Source of the DNA: Serinus canaria
Lineage: Eukaryota > Chordata > Aves > Passeriformes > Fringillidae
Assembly (NCBI RefSeq): GCF_022539315.1
Contig: NC_066314.1
Location: forward strand, 63,783,543-63,847,542
Length of the DNA stretch: 64,000 nucleotides
Direction of reading: 5' to 3'
In this document: positions 11,047 through 23,310 of the stretch, piece by piece
How the letters are laid out: every line of letters begins with the position of its first letter
How positions within the stretch are numbered: position 1 is the stretch's first letter
Notes under the pieces: generated by a model
Databases searched by the model: none
What the model saw: only the letters and a program-made list of their open reading frames with translations
What the model was told of the DNA's origin: nothing
Translations under genes and position numbers: made by a program

Positions 11047-11065
11047 ACTACATTTCCCAGGAGGC
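11047..11065 (+). promoter_or_regulatory. ZNF143/THAP11-type element 3
   Basis: On the plus strand this reads ACTACATTTCCCAGGAGGC. The ACTACA and TTCCCAG parts are intact and the last part is diverged. It is the third copy within 156 bases of the CREBL2 promoter. Confidence 0.8.
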
Positions 11066-12040
11066 TTCGGGCGCCTCACCTTGCAACAACTGAATTTGTT
11101 GTTTTGTTGGTGTTTTTTGCATTTGTTTGTTTGTTTGTTTGTGTTTTCTCTATCGCTCGCACCATTCCACGGCTGTTCTGCTGCAACCGCAATGGCTCCG
11201 GAAAGATGACCAGGGGCTGGTGGGGCCAGGGCTGCCGGCTGCCGCCCTAGCCCGGGCTAGATGATAAAAAAAAACCCAAACCGATAAAATAATAAATTTA
11301 AGTTTTCTCCTGTTTTTTGCCTTGCTTTTCCCTAAGACTTCCTGAAGACAGAGCCGAATTTTCCAGGCCACCTGGACACTACTGAGCTCCCCCAAGCGTG
11401 GAGCAGCAGTGCCTGTAATTCCTGGAGAAGTAAAGCCAGGCCATCGTCCTCTGTCTGTGCCTCCAAATGAGCCCTGTGCTCGGTGGAAGGACACAGGTAC
11501 CCAAGGACACAATTCTCTTAAGCATGGCCCACGTTTCGAGCTGGCGATGAAAGCTGAAGCTTGGTGTGTTTCATGTTGCTGCATGTTTCTTTTTATTCAT
11601 GCAAGAGTTTCCCATGACTTAATCTCTTTTACATGCAATTGTTAGGGCTGAAGGCTTTGTCATGGGATTTTCCCCCTGAATCACAGACCTTCCTCTTGCA
11701 GGGATATGCTTGCTGGATGGCAGAGACAAAGCACTTTCTGAAGCATTTTTTTTTTTGACTCTGTAAGATTATATGTTGTCAAAGACAAGGCAGTTTGCAC
11801 ACTGCTTCCTATTTCTTGTCCAAAAACAATGAATGAGTTCTGGCAACTCTCCCTTGAAGTAATAGTAGTAAAAAAGCAGGGATGATCAATGTGTCAAACG
11901 AGAGGCATCAGCTAATAAAGTGGAAGGAATGGCTTGCTGCGAGCTTGTGTCCTGTGATCCCATCCAATCTTTACCTTCAAATTCTTCCAGAGGGCGGTGA
12001 GGCTCCTCCTCCTGCCTTTGGCGCTATCCTCGGGCCATAA

Positions 12041-12061
12041 AGCTGGCTTTAAAAGCCAGCT
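12041..12061. repeat. 21-bp near-zero-loop inverted repeat
   Basis: AGCTGGCTTT, a single A, then AAAGCCAGCT form two perfect 10-base arms around one base. It is a short palindrome in intergenic DNA with no further support for function. Confidence 0.7.
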
Positions 12062-15000
12062 GGGGGTTTCCCCGGTGAAGGGAAATATTGAGTGGCAAAG
12101 AGCCAACATAGCTCACTTAGGCAACTCTCTGTTGCAACATGAGTGGAGGAAGGAGATTAGACAGAGCCCCTCTGCTGATTCAGAAGGGCCAGAATCCTTT
12201 TAACCAGCAAATTAAAGTTATAGCTGCATCTTTTCTTCTCACTCGATTGCCCCACACTACCCATCCTGCTTTACATCACGTAGGAAGCAGAGCTCCCAGC
12301 TTCTGACCAGGATAAAAGCACAAGTTCCCTGCTTCAGCACTTAAGAGCTTCTGTGTGTTAGCAGGGAACAACTCAAACTATGCATTGCAGTCTGCTTTTC
12401 CACTCTAGCTCTGCTGTCCTCCTGTGTGAATTCGGACTTGTGAGTTGAGTGGGAGTCTGTCAGAAAGAACAATTGTGAATGGAACTGGATATTATTTATA
12501 TATATATGCACATACAGAGAGAGGATAAGATTATGACATTTTAAACTGATTTTAACTGTTTAAACATTTAAACCAGGGTGATGTACATCAAGGAAATCCT
12601 ACCTTGTGTTACATTCAGTGTCACAAATTGTTTTGTGCAATAACTACTGGCAGGTCCCTGATGAAATTAGTGATATTTTTTAAAAGAAGGGTTGTGCTTC
12701 TGGGGTCTAAAGAGACTTTGAGGAAAAAAAATAAAGTGGGTTCAGCAATCAGGCACTAGCTTAAAAATCATTGCTTATGTCAGTGTGACTAAAAAAAGAG
12801 ATATAACTCACAGGGTGATTTTGCACCATGTGCTCATATTTCAACACATCCCAACAGGGCGTTTATTCTCCCTAGATCTGTAAATATTTTAATTCAGGCA
12901 ATTCAAAATCTGTTCCTCTGAAATCCTGCCTGAAATAAAAATAAATCTGCAATCTTTTGATATCAAGCATTTTGCTGAAATTGCTCCACTGTATATTTGT
13001 GGAGTCTTTAGAGATTCAGAGCCATTGGGATGAGTTTATTTATGGATGTGCAGGCAAAGATAAAGCTAAGATATTCTCTTGTTTGTTTTCCAAATGTACT
13101 GAGATGATAATTGCTTTAATAGAGATGCTAACTCATTTGCCAGGGGGCAAAGACAGTGCAAGAACAGCCTGTCTTTCAATCCCTTGGGGTTTTTTGTGGA
13201 ATTGATAGAGAAATTGCACTTTTCTGCATCCTTAAATATGATACCCAAGTAATGTTTCTGGAAGTAGAAGAAATTCTGTCTTTCAGTTTGTAGACTCTGT
13301 TCACACTGAGACAGAGAACACCTTTAACATGTCATTTAAACCCACCAGTTAAAGCATTTTTCACCAAGTAGTGACCCAAAAAAAGTTTATTTACCTAATA
13401 TTCTATATCATATTGTTGTTTATATAACTAAGATAAAAGCATTCCAGTTTGTTGTTGGTTTGTTAGTTTTTTCTTACATTAGAGAAATCAGCTATATATG
13501 CTAAAGACCAGGAAGACCTGGTAAACACATGAACAGCACATGCTCACAAGTACTGTGATTGATCACCTCATTGGTATGATTAAAAGAAAATTCTGTTTAA
13601 AACAAATGTTCCTTGAAAGTTGGTTTTTAAAACCTAATCAGTGTTTGAACAAAGCACAGAACATTGGAAGCTTGATCTGCAACTACTTCCTATACATTGT
13701 ATAATTAAATGTTGATAAGGGAGTTACTCTCATATTTGCTAAATTCTACTTTGTGGCAAGATGAGTGCCTTCTGTAGTTGCAAATGTGTAAAGTCACATC
13801 TGCAAGGGGAGTTCTTTCTGTTTAGCAATTGCAAATGTACTGCTCAAGTAAAATGGACTAGAAATAAAATAATTTGGAATAATCAGCTCTTGTCCTGTGC
13901 ATACACACAAGCAGAAAAATTACTGCTACATCTAGCAGACTAACTTTCCCACATAAGCAAAATCTTGAGATGGTGCTCATGATGCTTTGATTTTGCTGAA
14001 GACTATCTGTAAATTAAAATATTGCATGAAAATGTTTATGCTGCAGTTAGAAAGGAGCTACTTTTTATTTTCTAGCTTGTGGAAGGGAGAAAAATAAGTT
14101 AGATGATCCTACTCTTCACACATATGATCAGAGGAGAAAACTAGAAGTGGTTCAAAAAGTCATTTGATTAACATGGATTTCATACAAATTTTAAACTAAA
14201 TATAAGAAACTGAGAGCCAAAGATCAAGACAAACAAATCACTGATTAAGAAGATGACAAAGAGTGGGTTGAAGTTCAGTGAGGTGTGTAAGTGAGTAAAA
14301 TTTTACCTTGCTCTGAAACAACAAACAAACAGAACAGCACAATATGCCACGTTCAGGAATGTGAGAGCCATGTTGTATCTGGCACTTGAACAACAGAGAA
14401 TTATTGCTGCTGATATGGTAATTGCAGAGGTACAGAAAAAAAGTGGGTGGATCATGTGAAATTCATGAAATACTTGAGGTGAACTTACAGCAGGATTAGT
14501 CTTTTAATTGTATACATTGATCTCTATGCACAACTGGTTTACTAAAAAGGCATATTGTTCATTCTCAAGAGGTTTAAAAATCCACTTCAGCTCAGTGTCT
14601 CCTCTTTTTTTTTTTTTTTTTGGTTCTTAAAATATTTTGCAACATGCTACTCCCCTTTGGCCTACGCAAACAAATATGTCTGCATATGCATACCTACTAG
14701 AGCCAGTCAAAGCTGCTGTCAGTAGCTGGCTTTTCTGGTAAGTGCATTTCTGGTTGCTTTCCACAAGACAGAAAATCATTTTAAACACTTTTGTCCAGCC
14801 CCAGATTCTGTGGCATGGGCTGTGCTCACATTCAAAACATTTACTAATCTAAGTCTGATACTGTTGTCTTGTCCAAGGGCATAACCAAGGTTTCTGCACA
14901 GCCTGAGCAAAAACTGAAGGACTTGTATGGCAAGCTGGGTCTTTGCACAGTAACTGGGTCAGAGGACTTCCATGATGACCTTGACTACTGTCAGAAATGC

Positions 15001-15555
15001 CATTGTCCCTTCTGTGAAGGGTTGGGGCATCACATACAGCCCTGGTCTGCGCTGCTCACTCCATCTTAAGTCAGCATCATACCTGCTAACTTCTGGTTTG
15101 CAACTGTGTTTAAGTGTATTGGATTTCCTGTGTTGCTGTAGCTGCCCATGAGCCTTATATTTGTGTTTAATGAGCTTTGTATTTAATGAGATTCCTCATG
15201 TGAATAGCAGTTACAGGATCAAATCTGCACCTCAAAAAGTGTTGCATTAATTTGTAATAAATGTAAATGAAGGATACACTCCTGGATAACACACACGAAT
15301 TCACAGGGAATTTCACTGCAACAGGGAAAATATGCAGCAGGTACCTGGGAGGTGACAGGCTGCCTGCCTCACCCATCCATATCCATGCAGGGGAAATTAA
15401 AGTGGGTTGTTTCAGAAATACACTGAAAAAAGCATTGTTACCCCTTAAGCTGTTGTCAGCTCCCTTCTTCATGGCTCCCAAAATGTTCCTGACATGTCCC
15501 AGCATTCCCATTCCACCAATATCTCCTGAAAAAAATCCACCAACTTTTCCCTTCC

Positions 15556-15605
15556 TTTGGAGAGAGCTGGGGTTGTTCAGCCTGGTGAAGAGAAGGCTCC
15601 AGGTA
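15556..15605 (+). repeat. short CR1 LINE fragment
   Basis: GAGCTGGGGTTGTTCAGCCT followed by GGTGAAGAGAAGGCTCCAGG resembles the CR1 segment that encodes the end of the reverse-transcriptase ORF region (GAGCTGGGCTTGTTCAGCCT). Only about 50 bases are recognisable. Confidence 0.7.
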
Positions 15606-18600
15606 GATGAAAGGGGGAGAACAATAACAGGTAACACTTTCTGTAATGTGACTGGGCTTCCACAGTTTGACTCACATGGGTAGGTTGGTTTTAGAGAATG
15701 TTACTTTTAAGCATGTATTTCGAAAAATAGGCTGATAAAATTTTGCATTTTACTTCACTGAGCTTGCAAAAAATTGCCTATCAGGTGGACCAGGTACAAC
15801 CCACTAAAAAAGTGCAGATACTCTTGAATTTCTTTTTCTACTTTTATACAACCTGATGGTTTGTCAGATTCCTTGAAAAGTACTCCTGACACTTAAACAA
15901 TGAATGTAAATACCCCTATGCTTCTCTCTTGGCAACTCAAAGCAAATTGGAATGGCTTCTCAGGTATTTGTAGTAATTTAGGTAACAACTAAAATGAAAG
16001 ACTTACAAGTTCTGTTAAACTCCCCAGTCAGGCATATGCCTCTAGCTCTGCTTACTTTGATCTTGGCATCACTGGAAGAAATGGCATTTAAATTTGCAAG
16101 TCAGACTGCTGATAGTTCTCAAACTATCATATCAAAAATATAACAACCAAGAAGATTGACTACAAATGCACATAAATATCTAATTTTCTTGTTCACACAC
16201 ACATATTATACACAAAACAATTGTAAGCTCCAAACTATCTCTGACTTGAAAACATAATTGATTTGTGGCAACTGTTTGAAGATTTGCAGGACTAGCTGTA
16301 ATTATAAGATCAAAATTAGAAAATATTGACCAGTTTACAAAAAGCATTTCAGTGTGAGATCGGGCAGGGGTGGGGTGGGTGTGTATTTGTTTCCCCTATG
16401 TCTAAAAGGACCATAATAAAAACCCACACACTGAATTCTTATCCTTTCTTTTGAATTTTACTAGACTGCTATACAAATGTCAGACAAGACTGATCCAAGG
16501 GAAGAAGGAAACAGACTCTGTGAAACAGAAGCACTGAAATCAAGGTATCTGGTTTTTAAGCAAGTGGTCTGTTTTGAACTTCTACTTTATGATTTCCTGT
16601 TAGAATTTGTGACTGGGGACTATATTGTCCCTCCAGAACTGGAAACAAAGACTAGAGTTTTAGAAACTATACAAAATATGATGTATGATGTATGGACTGG
16701 TGTTACAAGCCACTCCTGGTCAGGCTGTGCAGGCTGGTTCTGTCTGTGCCCCTTTCCTGCACTGTCTCCAGCAGTTCTGCTGTCAGACCCAGGAGCAGTG
16801 GACATTGAAGCTTTACCAATTCCTGAATGGCTCCCCCTCCCCATGAGAGACCATTCCTGGCTTTTATCTACAGGGGCATATCTCTGCAAAAGTGCTAAAT
16901 GATGCGCTGAGGTAATTCAGGGGTAGTAAACCCAGAGCAAGGAGACTTTCATCCTCTCCAGGATCCCTTGAGATCCACGGCTATGTGTTCACAGACAGAA
17001 CATTCTGGAGTTTTCTCCAAGTGTTTTCCACAATTAGGCCCAGGTTAAGCAGCAGGAGAAAGCCTGACATACATATGTAGTGCTGATGCCCATGTTAGGT
17101 GCTGCTGGGTTTCAAAGGCATTTCCAGGAGCTGATTTAAAACATTTACATCAGTGTGTACATCAGCTCACATCACTGAAACTTAGAGGTAAGGAACTAAT
17201 TATAGATGCTGTGAGCAGACCCACTGGTAGTCATTTCATAGAACTGAATGATGTCATGCCACAGAATAGCTTTGCAATCAGTTTGACAGGTGTTTCACAA
17301 AAAGAAATGCAGGTGGGGGATTTGCATGGGTGTTTGTTACAGATATTTATTGGTTTTTACCATCTCCAGTTCTTCACACAAATGAGCCATTTATTAACTA
17401 ACTGTCACAATGCCAGGTAGAAACATTAACCAAGGAAGTGATGAATTTATACAGAGATTGACAGCTGTTTGCTAAATGTTCACTTTGATTGCAAATATAG
17501 AGACCTTAACTCTCTTGTGACTTGTCTTATGGAAAGAAGCATCAGCTTCAGAGCACTGTAAACTTACTTCAGTGCCATCACTCCCTTCCCACTGCCTCTG
17601 CCTTTGTTAACATCCTTTAAATGTCTAGCTGTGTCAGGGAGAGAAGACCTTATTGCTGAATCTGTATTGAGACTGCTGGGGAAAATTTTCCCTTGATAGT
17701 GTCAGAAAAGTTATTCAGAGTTGCTCAGATAGCTACAACATTAATAAATGGAATACAACTCACCCTTTTCCCCCTTTAATGTGTTCAGCAGACTGGTGGC
17801 AACCCAACTGCTGGGAAATTCCTAAGTATTTATGTCCTTTAACTCTCAAATGATATTAACAAGTAATAGGAAATGTCATACACTGGGCATATGAGCAATG
17901 TCCCCATTAATCAATCATCCAAAATAAACTAGATTGTTATGTCTCTTTGTACTATATTGGGTACTGAAAGAGCCAGCTTGATTCTTATTGGCTCTGCTCC
18001 ATGAAGAGCTTTATGGGCAGAATCTCCTCTTCCACACGTGCTTTGGCCAGGCAAAAAAGGGACTCACAAATGTAGAATACCACCAAGATGCAATTGTCTG
18101 CCTTCTGGTGCAAGCATTTGACTCCCAGTTAGACATAATTTTTTTACTGAGTATAGAAGCTGTGAGGCAGCACAGATCCAGCTGAAAAATGAGATCTTAA
18201 GTTGCTCTAAACCAGTGATTAGACCCAGCATGTTTTAGAGACAACTGGGATTTTCAAAATTAAATCTAAACAAAAATTATTTTTTAATTCCTAGTTTCAA
18301 TAAAGAATCCTTGATTCACAGCTTAGGCTGGTGACTGATGTCCTACACATCAATTCAAAGAATGAAACTGGAATTTGTGAGTTACACTGGAGGTCCCGTC
18401 TGCCTCAGTTCCTGATGATCTTTCATCAGTTTTGGCAGCAGACTACTACTTTTAATGGATGTGTCACAGGGCATCCTGTGAGACAGGAACACACAGGAAA
18501 TCCCAGAAAAGTGCCACTGTGTACATTCCTGGAACAACTCACTGTGAATATAGAAAAGAACATGTAGTGCCAGACAGGTTGCCCTCACTATCAGTGTGGT

Positions 18601-20035
18601 ACAGATTCTCACTGGGCAGACACAATCTTTGCAGGCAAGTACCCTGAGGCAAATTTATCTGCATAACACATGTATTTGGTGGGCACTGTGGGGTAATACA
18701 TACATGATCTGTCCAGCACCTCTCAGGTCCAAATCCCTGGTGCCAGACAATGTACAGGATGGTTTGCCCTCCTCTCTGAACACAATGTGGATTCTATAGC
18801 TGTGTTCCCATCAAAATACACTGAAGTGCCATTAGGAAGCACGTACCTACTGAAAAGTCTGATTGAAAGATAAGAATCTCAAACTACTTGAGCATACCTG
18901 TGTAAATTACTGAAAAAAACCCAGGTGCCTTAGGGATTGCAGAAAAGACAGATGTCCCTGAATCTGTAGTGCTGGCAGTCTGTATTAATAAATGAAAAAA
19001 AAAGAATTATTTAATTTAAAAATTATTTTAAAACTACAAAGCTCCTTGGCATAACAAATCACTTATAAACAATCCAGATGGCTTTGTTTCTTAGTCTTTG
19101 TATGTTTTGGCTTATACATTTCACAATCTGGCTGCACAACTGAGAAGAAACTAATACAATACAGCCCTTTTGAGCCACTCTAGCAGTGTTGAGAAACATT
19201 TAACTGGAAGTAAATATACCCTGTGTAGCTACACTGTCCACTTATGAACAGCTATGGAGAGTGAGGAATGTAATTCAGAATAAGACTCTGGGATTTTTTG
19301 AAGATATATTTGCTTTTCCATTTGTTACTAGAGGTTTTGGTATTGTTGTTGCTGAAGGATTTTATACCTTCATTCCTTAAATTACAAATATATATGGCCT
19401 TGACTCATTTTAATTCTGGGCCTTTTTTCACACCTTTACCAATGTAAAAAGGCCTCCCTATGGATGTAAATGTGATTTGCTACCATAAAAATATCTAATT
19501 GCTAAGCACAACAACAACTTTTATCTGTCCTATAAAATCTACAAGCCTTACTGCATCACAGGCATGCCCCAGAGAGGCAGAGACAGGATCTGAGTATGTT
19601 TTTAACACCCACTGAGATGAATCAGTTAAAATACATTGTGTATTATTGTATGATTGTTGCAGTGTCTTTAACATAAAGTTAAGCTCACTTGTAAACTTTA
19701 ATTGTGTAGATGTTACTTTAGTAATTTTCACAGTATAAATTCATCTTCAATAACCTGATTTCGGAATATTTGATTTAGCAATAATAGGATTAACCTTACA
19801 GTATCTATATTTGAAAAGAACTGACTTCCTCTTGAAATCCCTTTGCTCATAACAATTTAAACATAGAAATTCCTACACTGAAATTTCGTAAGAGTGACAG
19901 GATCATCCTGATGTTTGACAGATAAAGTTTCAGCCAGGGACACTGATGCCCTGAGATTTCTCAATGTAAAATAATAAATAATAATAAATAATAAATCAAA
20001 GATACAGGAATCATGACTGACCCCTATAACAAATC

Positions 20036-20252
20036 AGATTGGAAGGGACCTCTGGAGGCCAGCTGGTCTAACTCCCTGCTCCCAGCAGAGCCAAGCTAAC
20101 ATTCAGTCCAGCTCCAAAGTTAGACCAGGCGGCTCAGGACCCTGCCTGTTCCAGCACTAACTATCTCCAAGGAGGGGGAAGCCTCTCTGGGCACCTGTTG
20201 CAGTGTTTGACAACTCTCATTCTAAAGGGCTTTTCTCTTGTCAGACAACAGA
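20036..20252 (-). repeat. CR1 LINE fragment, antisense
   Basis: ATTGGAAGGGACCTCTGGAG starts the block, followed by GGTCTAACTCCCTGCTC and GGGCACCTGTTGCAGTGTTT. This is a diverged CR1 3' region in reverse orientation. The A/T-rich terminal repeats are not preserved. Confidence 0.85.
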
Positions 20253-23200
20253 TGTCAACTGAATGACTGACAAAAAGAGTAACTCGCTCTACTTCTGCTG
20301 GATTGGCAAGAAGGGCTGGCTCATATTGCTTTATAACAGTGCCAGATCCACAGCAAGGCAAGTGTCAGGACCACACAGTAAGAAGCTGAGGGCAGGAAAC
20401 TGTGAGGTAGAACATCACCTTATAGATGGGCTCAGCCAAGGCACCTTCCCAAGCTCTCTACACCCATGGCACTGACAGATGTTGGTTCACTCTTTCCCTA
20501 CTACTTGCTGGGCAGCCTTGTTCCTATTTTACCATCTCCTCTCCCATGGCTGAAGCCTTTGCTCACATGCTGTTAACCAAAGGGGGACCTTGCTTTTTTC
20601 ATCTTTCAGCATTAGTACAACTGCAGCCTGCTGTCCTGCTGGCATTAGATGGTAAGAAGGTATTTTAAATGAATCATCAGTTATAATGGCCATTTTTCTT
20701 AAACTGTGGCTGACATCATTTAATTGTAGGTCCTACTACAAAATAACAGATGAATAAACATATAATTTCTGCAACTTAGTAATTAGACAGGCTCTTCTAA
20801 CAGGGGTTTCTTTTTCCTTTTATATTCTGGAACTCAAGTTGCGTCCACCATTTTCCCACAAATGTCTCCACTGACTGGCTCACAAAAGACTGTGTCCTCA
20901 TATGGTCCTGTCTAGGAAGGTCTTCTGAGCTTTCACAGCTGCTGAGAAAAAATGTCTTGGAAAGTCACATACTCTACTTGAAATTCCCCCTCTTCAAAAA
21001 CCTTCTGCCCCATTTGATTTCATAATATCCCATTCAGATTTTAAATGGTCATGAAGAAGCACATTCTTCAGCTTAACTTTATCTGGAACTCATCATCATT
21101 TCATCAATGGATTGAAACAATTTTTAGTGACTGGAGAGTCAACAAGCCAAATTTATATCAGAGGTAAGCACAAGCAGCTTCAAATAAGTCATGAGAAGTC
21201 TGAGACAGACCTTCACAAAGAAATCAAAACATTATATTTGCAGCCCTGTGCTTTACCTTCATTGATCTTCTCCCCTTCTTTTTGCAGGCTGAATGTAAAC
21301 CAGGGTTTTAAACATTCTTAATACAATTGTGATTCTTCCCTGGCTACAAGGAGAACAAATGGCAAAGAGATATGTTCTTGCAAGATTTTCAACCTCACTG
21401 CAGAGCTAAAAGACTTCTACCCATACCTAACACACAGAAGCCAGCTTGTTCCTGACTATGGAAGGGTAGTCAAGGAGGTAATATAAAAATAAACCAGCAG
21501 TCCTTCACCTCACCTCCACCTTGCATCTAAAAAAAAAGAAAAAGAAAGAAAGACACGCTCTGAAATTTTCACATGCTTCTTTTCTCTGTAACCTGATATT
21601 TTCACCTGTCTTTCTCAACAAACCCTGCTCTCTGTGGTTGACAATTGAGCTAATCTCAGACTGACAATTTTCTGACCAGTGCATTCAACAAAATAAGACT
21701 CTGTTCAGAGTTAACAGTATTTTATCCTAAGAATGTTATTACTGTTAGGCCAAAATATTGATGTTCTGGGTGTTATCCACTTAAAAGTTTATATGAATGA
21801 GAGCTTATAAATGCAGGTCACTGTGGTGCTCATGCTCTTCTTTCCCACAGCAGCAATAAATAGTAATTAACTTTGTTTTCTTTCCTCTTTTAGAACTCAA
21901 GTTTATTTTTCATGTCCAGTATGGGTTTGTCTGTCTTTCCCTTTTTCATATTAGGGTTTTTTATCTATTAAGTTGAAATCTATTTCACAATCTATTTGAA
22001 TAACAATGGAGTTTCACTGGCATATTACTAAAAGTCCCAAATTGCACTTTGGAATTAAATAAACAGCAGTCTGTCAAATCCATAATGTTTAGGATACCTG
22101 TAAGTGGCAGGAGATGTTAAAAGTTGGCAGAAACAACAAAATGTATTATGAGAAATGCTAAAGATTCTAAAACTGTCTGAAAATTTCCTTTCCAGTGTAC
22201 ATATCTTGAAAAGAAAGTATTTTAAAATAAATAAACATAAATAAACTGGTCTTCATTACCAAAGGTTATATATTCTCTTTCTACATTGAAACTTTTAAAA
22301 TATTTTCTTGATTGTGAGCTCACTTTAGCATGCTGTCAAGACAGTAACTATGTACTTAATGGTTTATATTGAATCAGATGACATTTCACATATCACAACT
22401 TTAAAGCATTTTATGAATGCTGTAGTTTTTTATCATATCCTTGGTATTCCTAAGAAAGTATTTATTATTAGAAAAACAGGAAGTCTAAAATTTATTTAAG
22501 GCTGGTAATTCCTATATCCCACATAATTTGAAGTACTCAAGCAGTTAAAAAGAGGCTATGAATTGTCAAAGACCTCATACATTTTTATCCTGCCCTCATA
22601 ATAAACGCAAATACATTTTACTTCTGATTCATCATTGGCCACAACAAAACATGAACACACAAAGCCATTCTCCAGATAGTATAAAGTAGGATAGCAACTG
22701 AAGTGTGAGTTGAGCAATGATGATTTACACCATCTGTGCTTACAGCCCATTAGCAGTTCATTTCGATAGAAGTGTACCAGCCTACAGACAAGTGACTAAC
22801 AGTGAGTAAGAGCAAAAAGTAAGTGAGGTGGGTGTTTATTGTGACAACTGTCTTAATTTCTGGAATGTGTTTGTGATTTTTTTTTTTATGCATCAGCTTT
22901 TTTTGGTTTTTTAAATATTCTCTCTTTGAATATATTAGAAAGTGAGAAATGTTACTAGTTAAGTTTCTCAGTTGCTGTAGATTTGTCTGAACTTGATTTT
23001 TCTTGAGAACAGTATTTCATTATTCCTGACGACAACATGTTATTATGCTCCTTTTCTGCAAATAATATTTATTATGATCTCCAATTTCAAATGCCTCCTC
23101 AAAACTTCATCTTGCTGTTTCATAGAGAAGTGGCTTGACCATCAAAATAGTAACTTCTTTTTCCAAGATGACTAGAATTTTAGCAAAACCCCCTAAACTT

Positions 23201-23287
23201 GAAAAAGGCCATCCCTAGAACCAGAAATTGTTACTTCTTCCTTTGTCTTTTCACACTGTCTTATGTTATATATCTCACCTATAGCCT

Positions 23288-23310
23288 TTGTGTGTGTGTG
23301 TGTGTGTGTC
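23288..23310 (+). repeat. (TG)n microsatellite
   Basis: An uninterrupted dinucleotide TG run of about 11 units lies in intergenic DNA. Confidence 0.9.

Larger units (their letters stand above)
10480..11250. promoter_or_regulatory. CREBL2: CpG-island promoter of CREBL2
   Basis: This GC- and CpG-rich block surrounds CREBL2 exon 1 and stands out from the AT-rich flanks. It includes ACTACA-type elements, inverted CCAAT boxes at 10948-10952 and 11019-11023, and a YY1-type element. CREBL2 transcription runs leftwards, probably starting near 10,850-10,910. I infer this from the position of the YY1 and ACTACA elements, as no TATA box is seen. Reading frames in this block are GC-driven open frames, not genes. 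A TTTG microsatellite lies at about 11,122-11,142. Confidence 0.85.

Noticed and set aside
10726..11250. 174-codon open frame in the CREBL2 promoter island
   Set aside because: It is GC-driven and crosses the promoter elements and a TTTG microsatellite. It is not a plausible protein.
15167..15683. Overlapping open frames of 156 and 138 codons on opposite strands
   Set aside because: They overlap a CR1 fragment, run antisense to each other, and show no family similarity.
16477..16902. 141-codon open frame in the intergenic region
   Set aside because: The translation has no recognisable domain and no promoter or splice context. Frames of this length are expected by chance in 64 kb.
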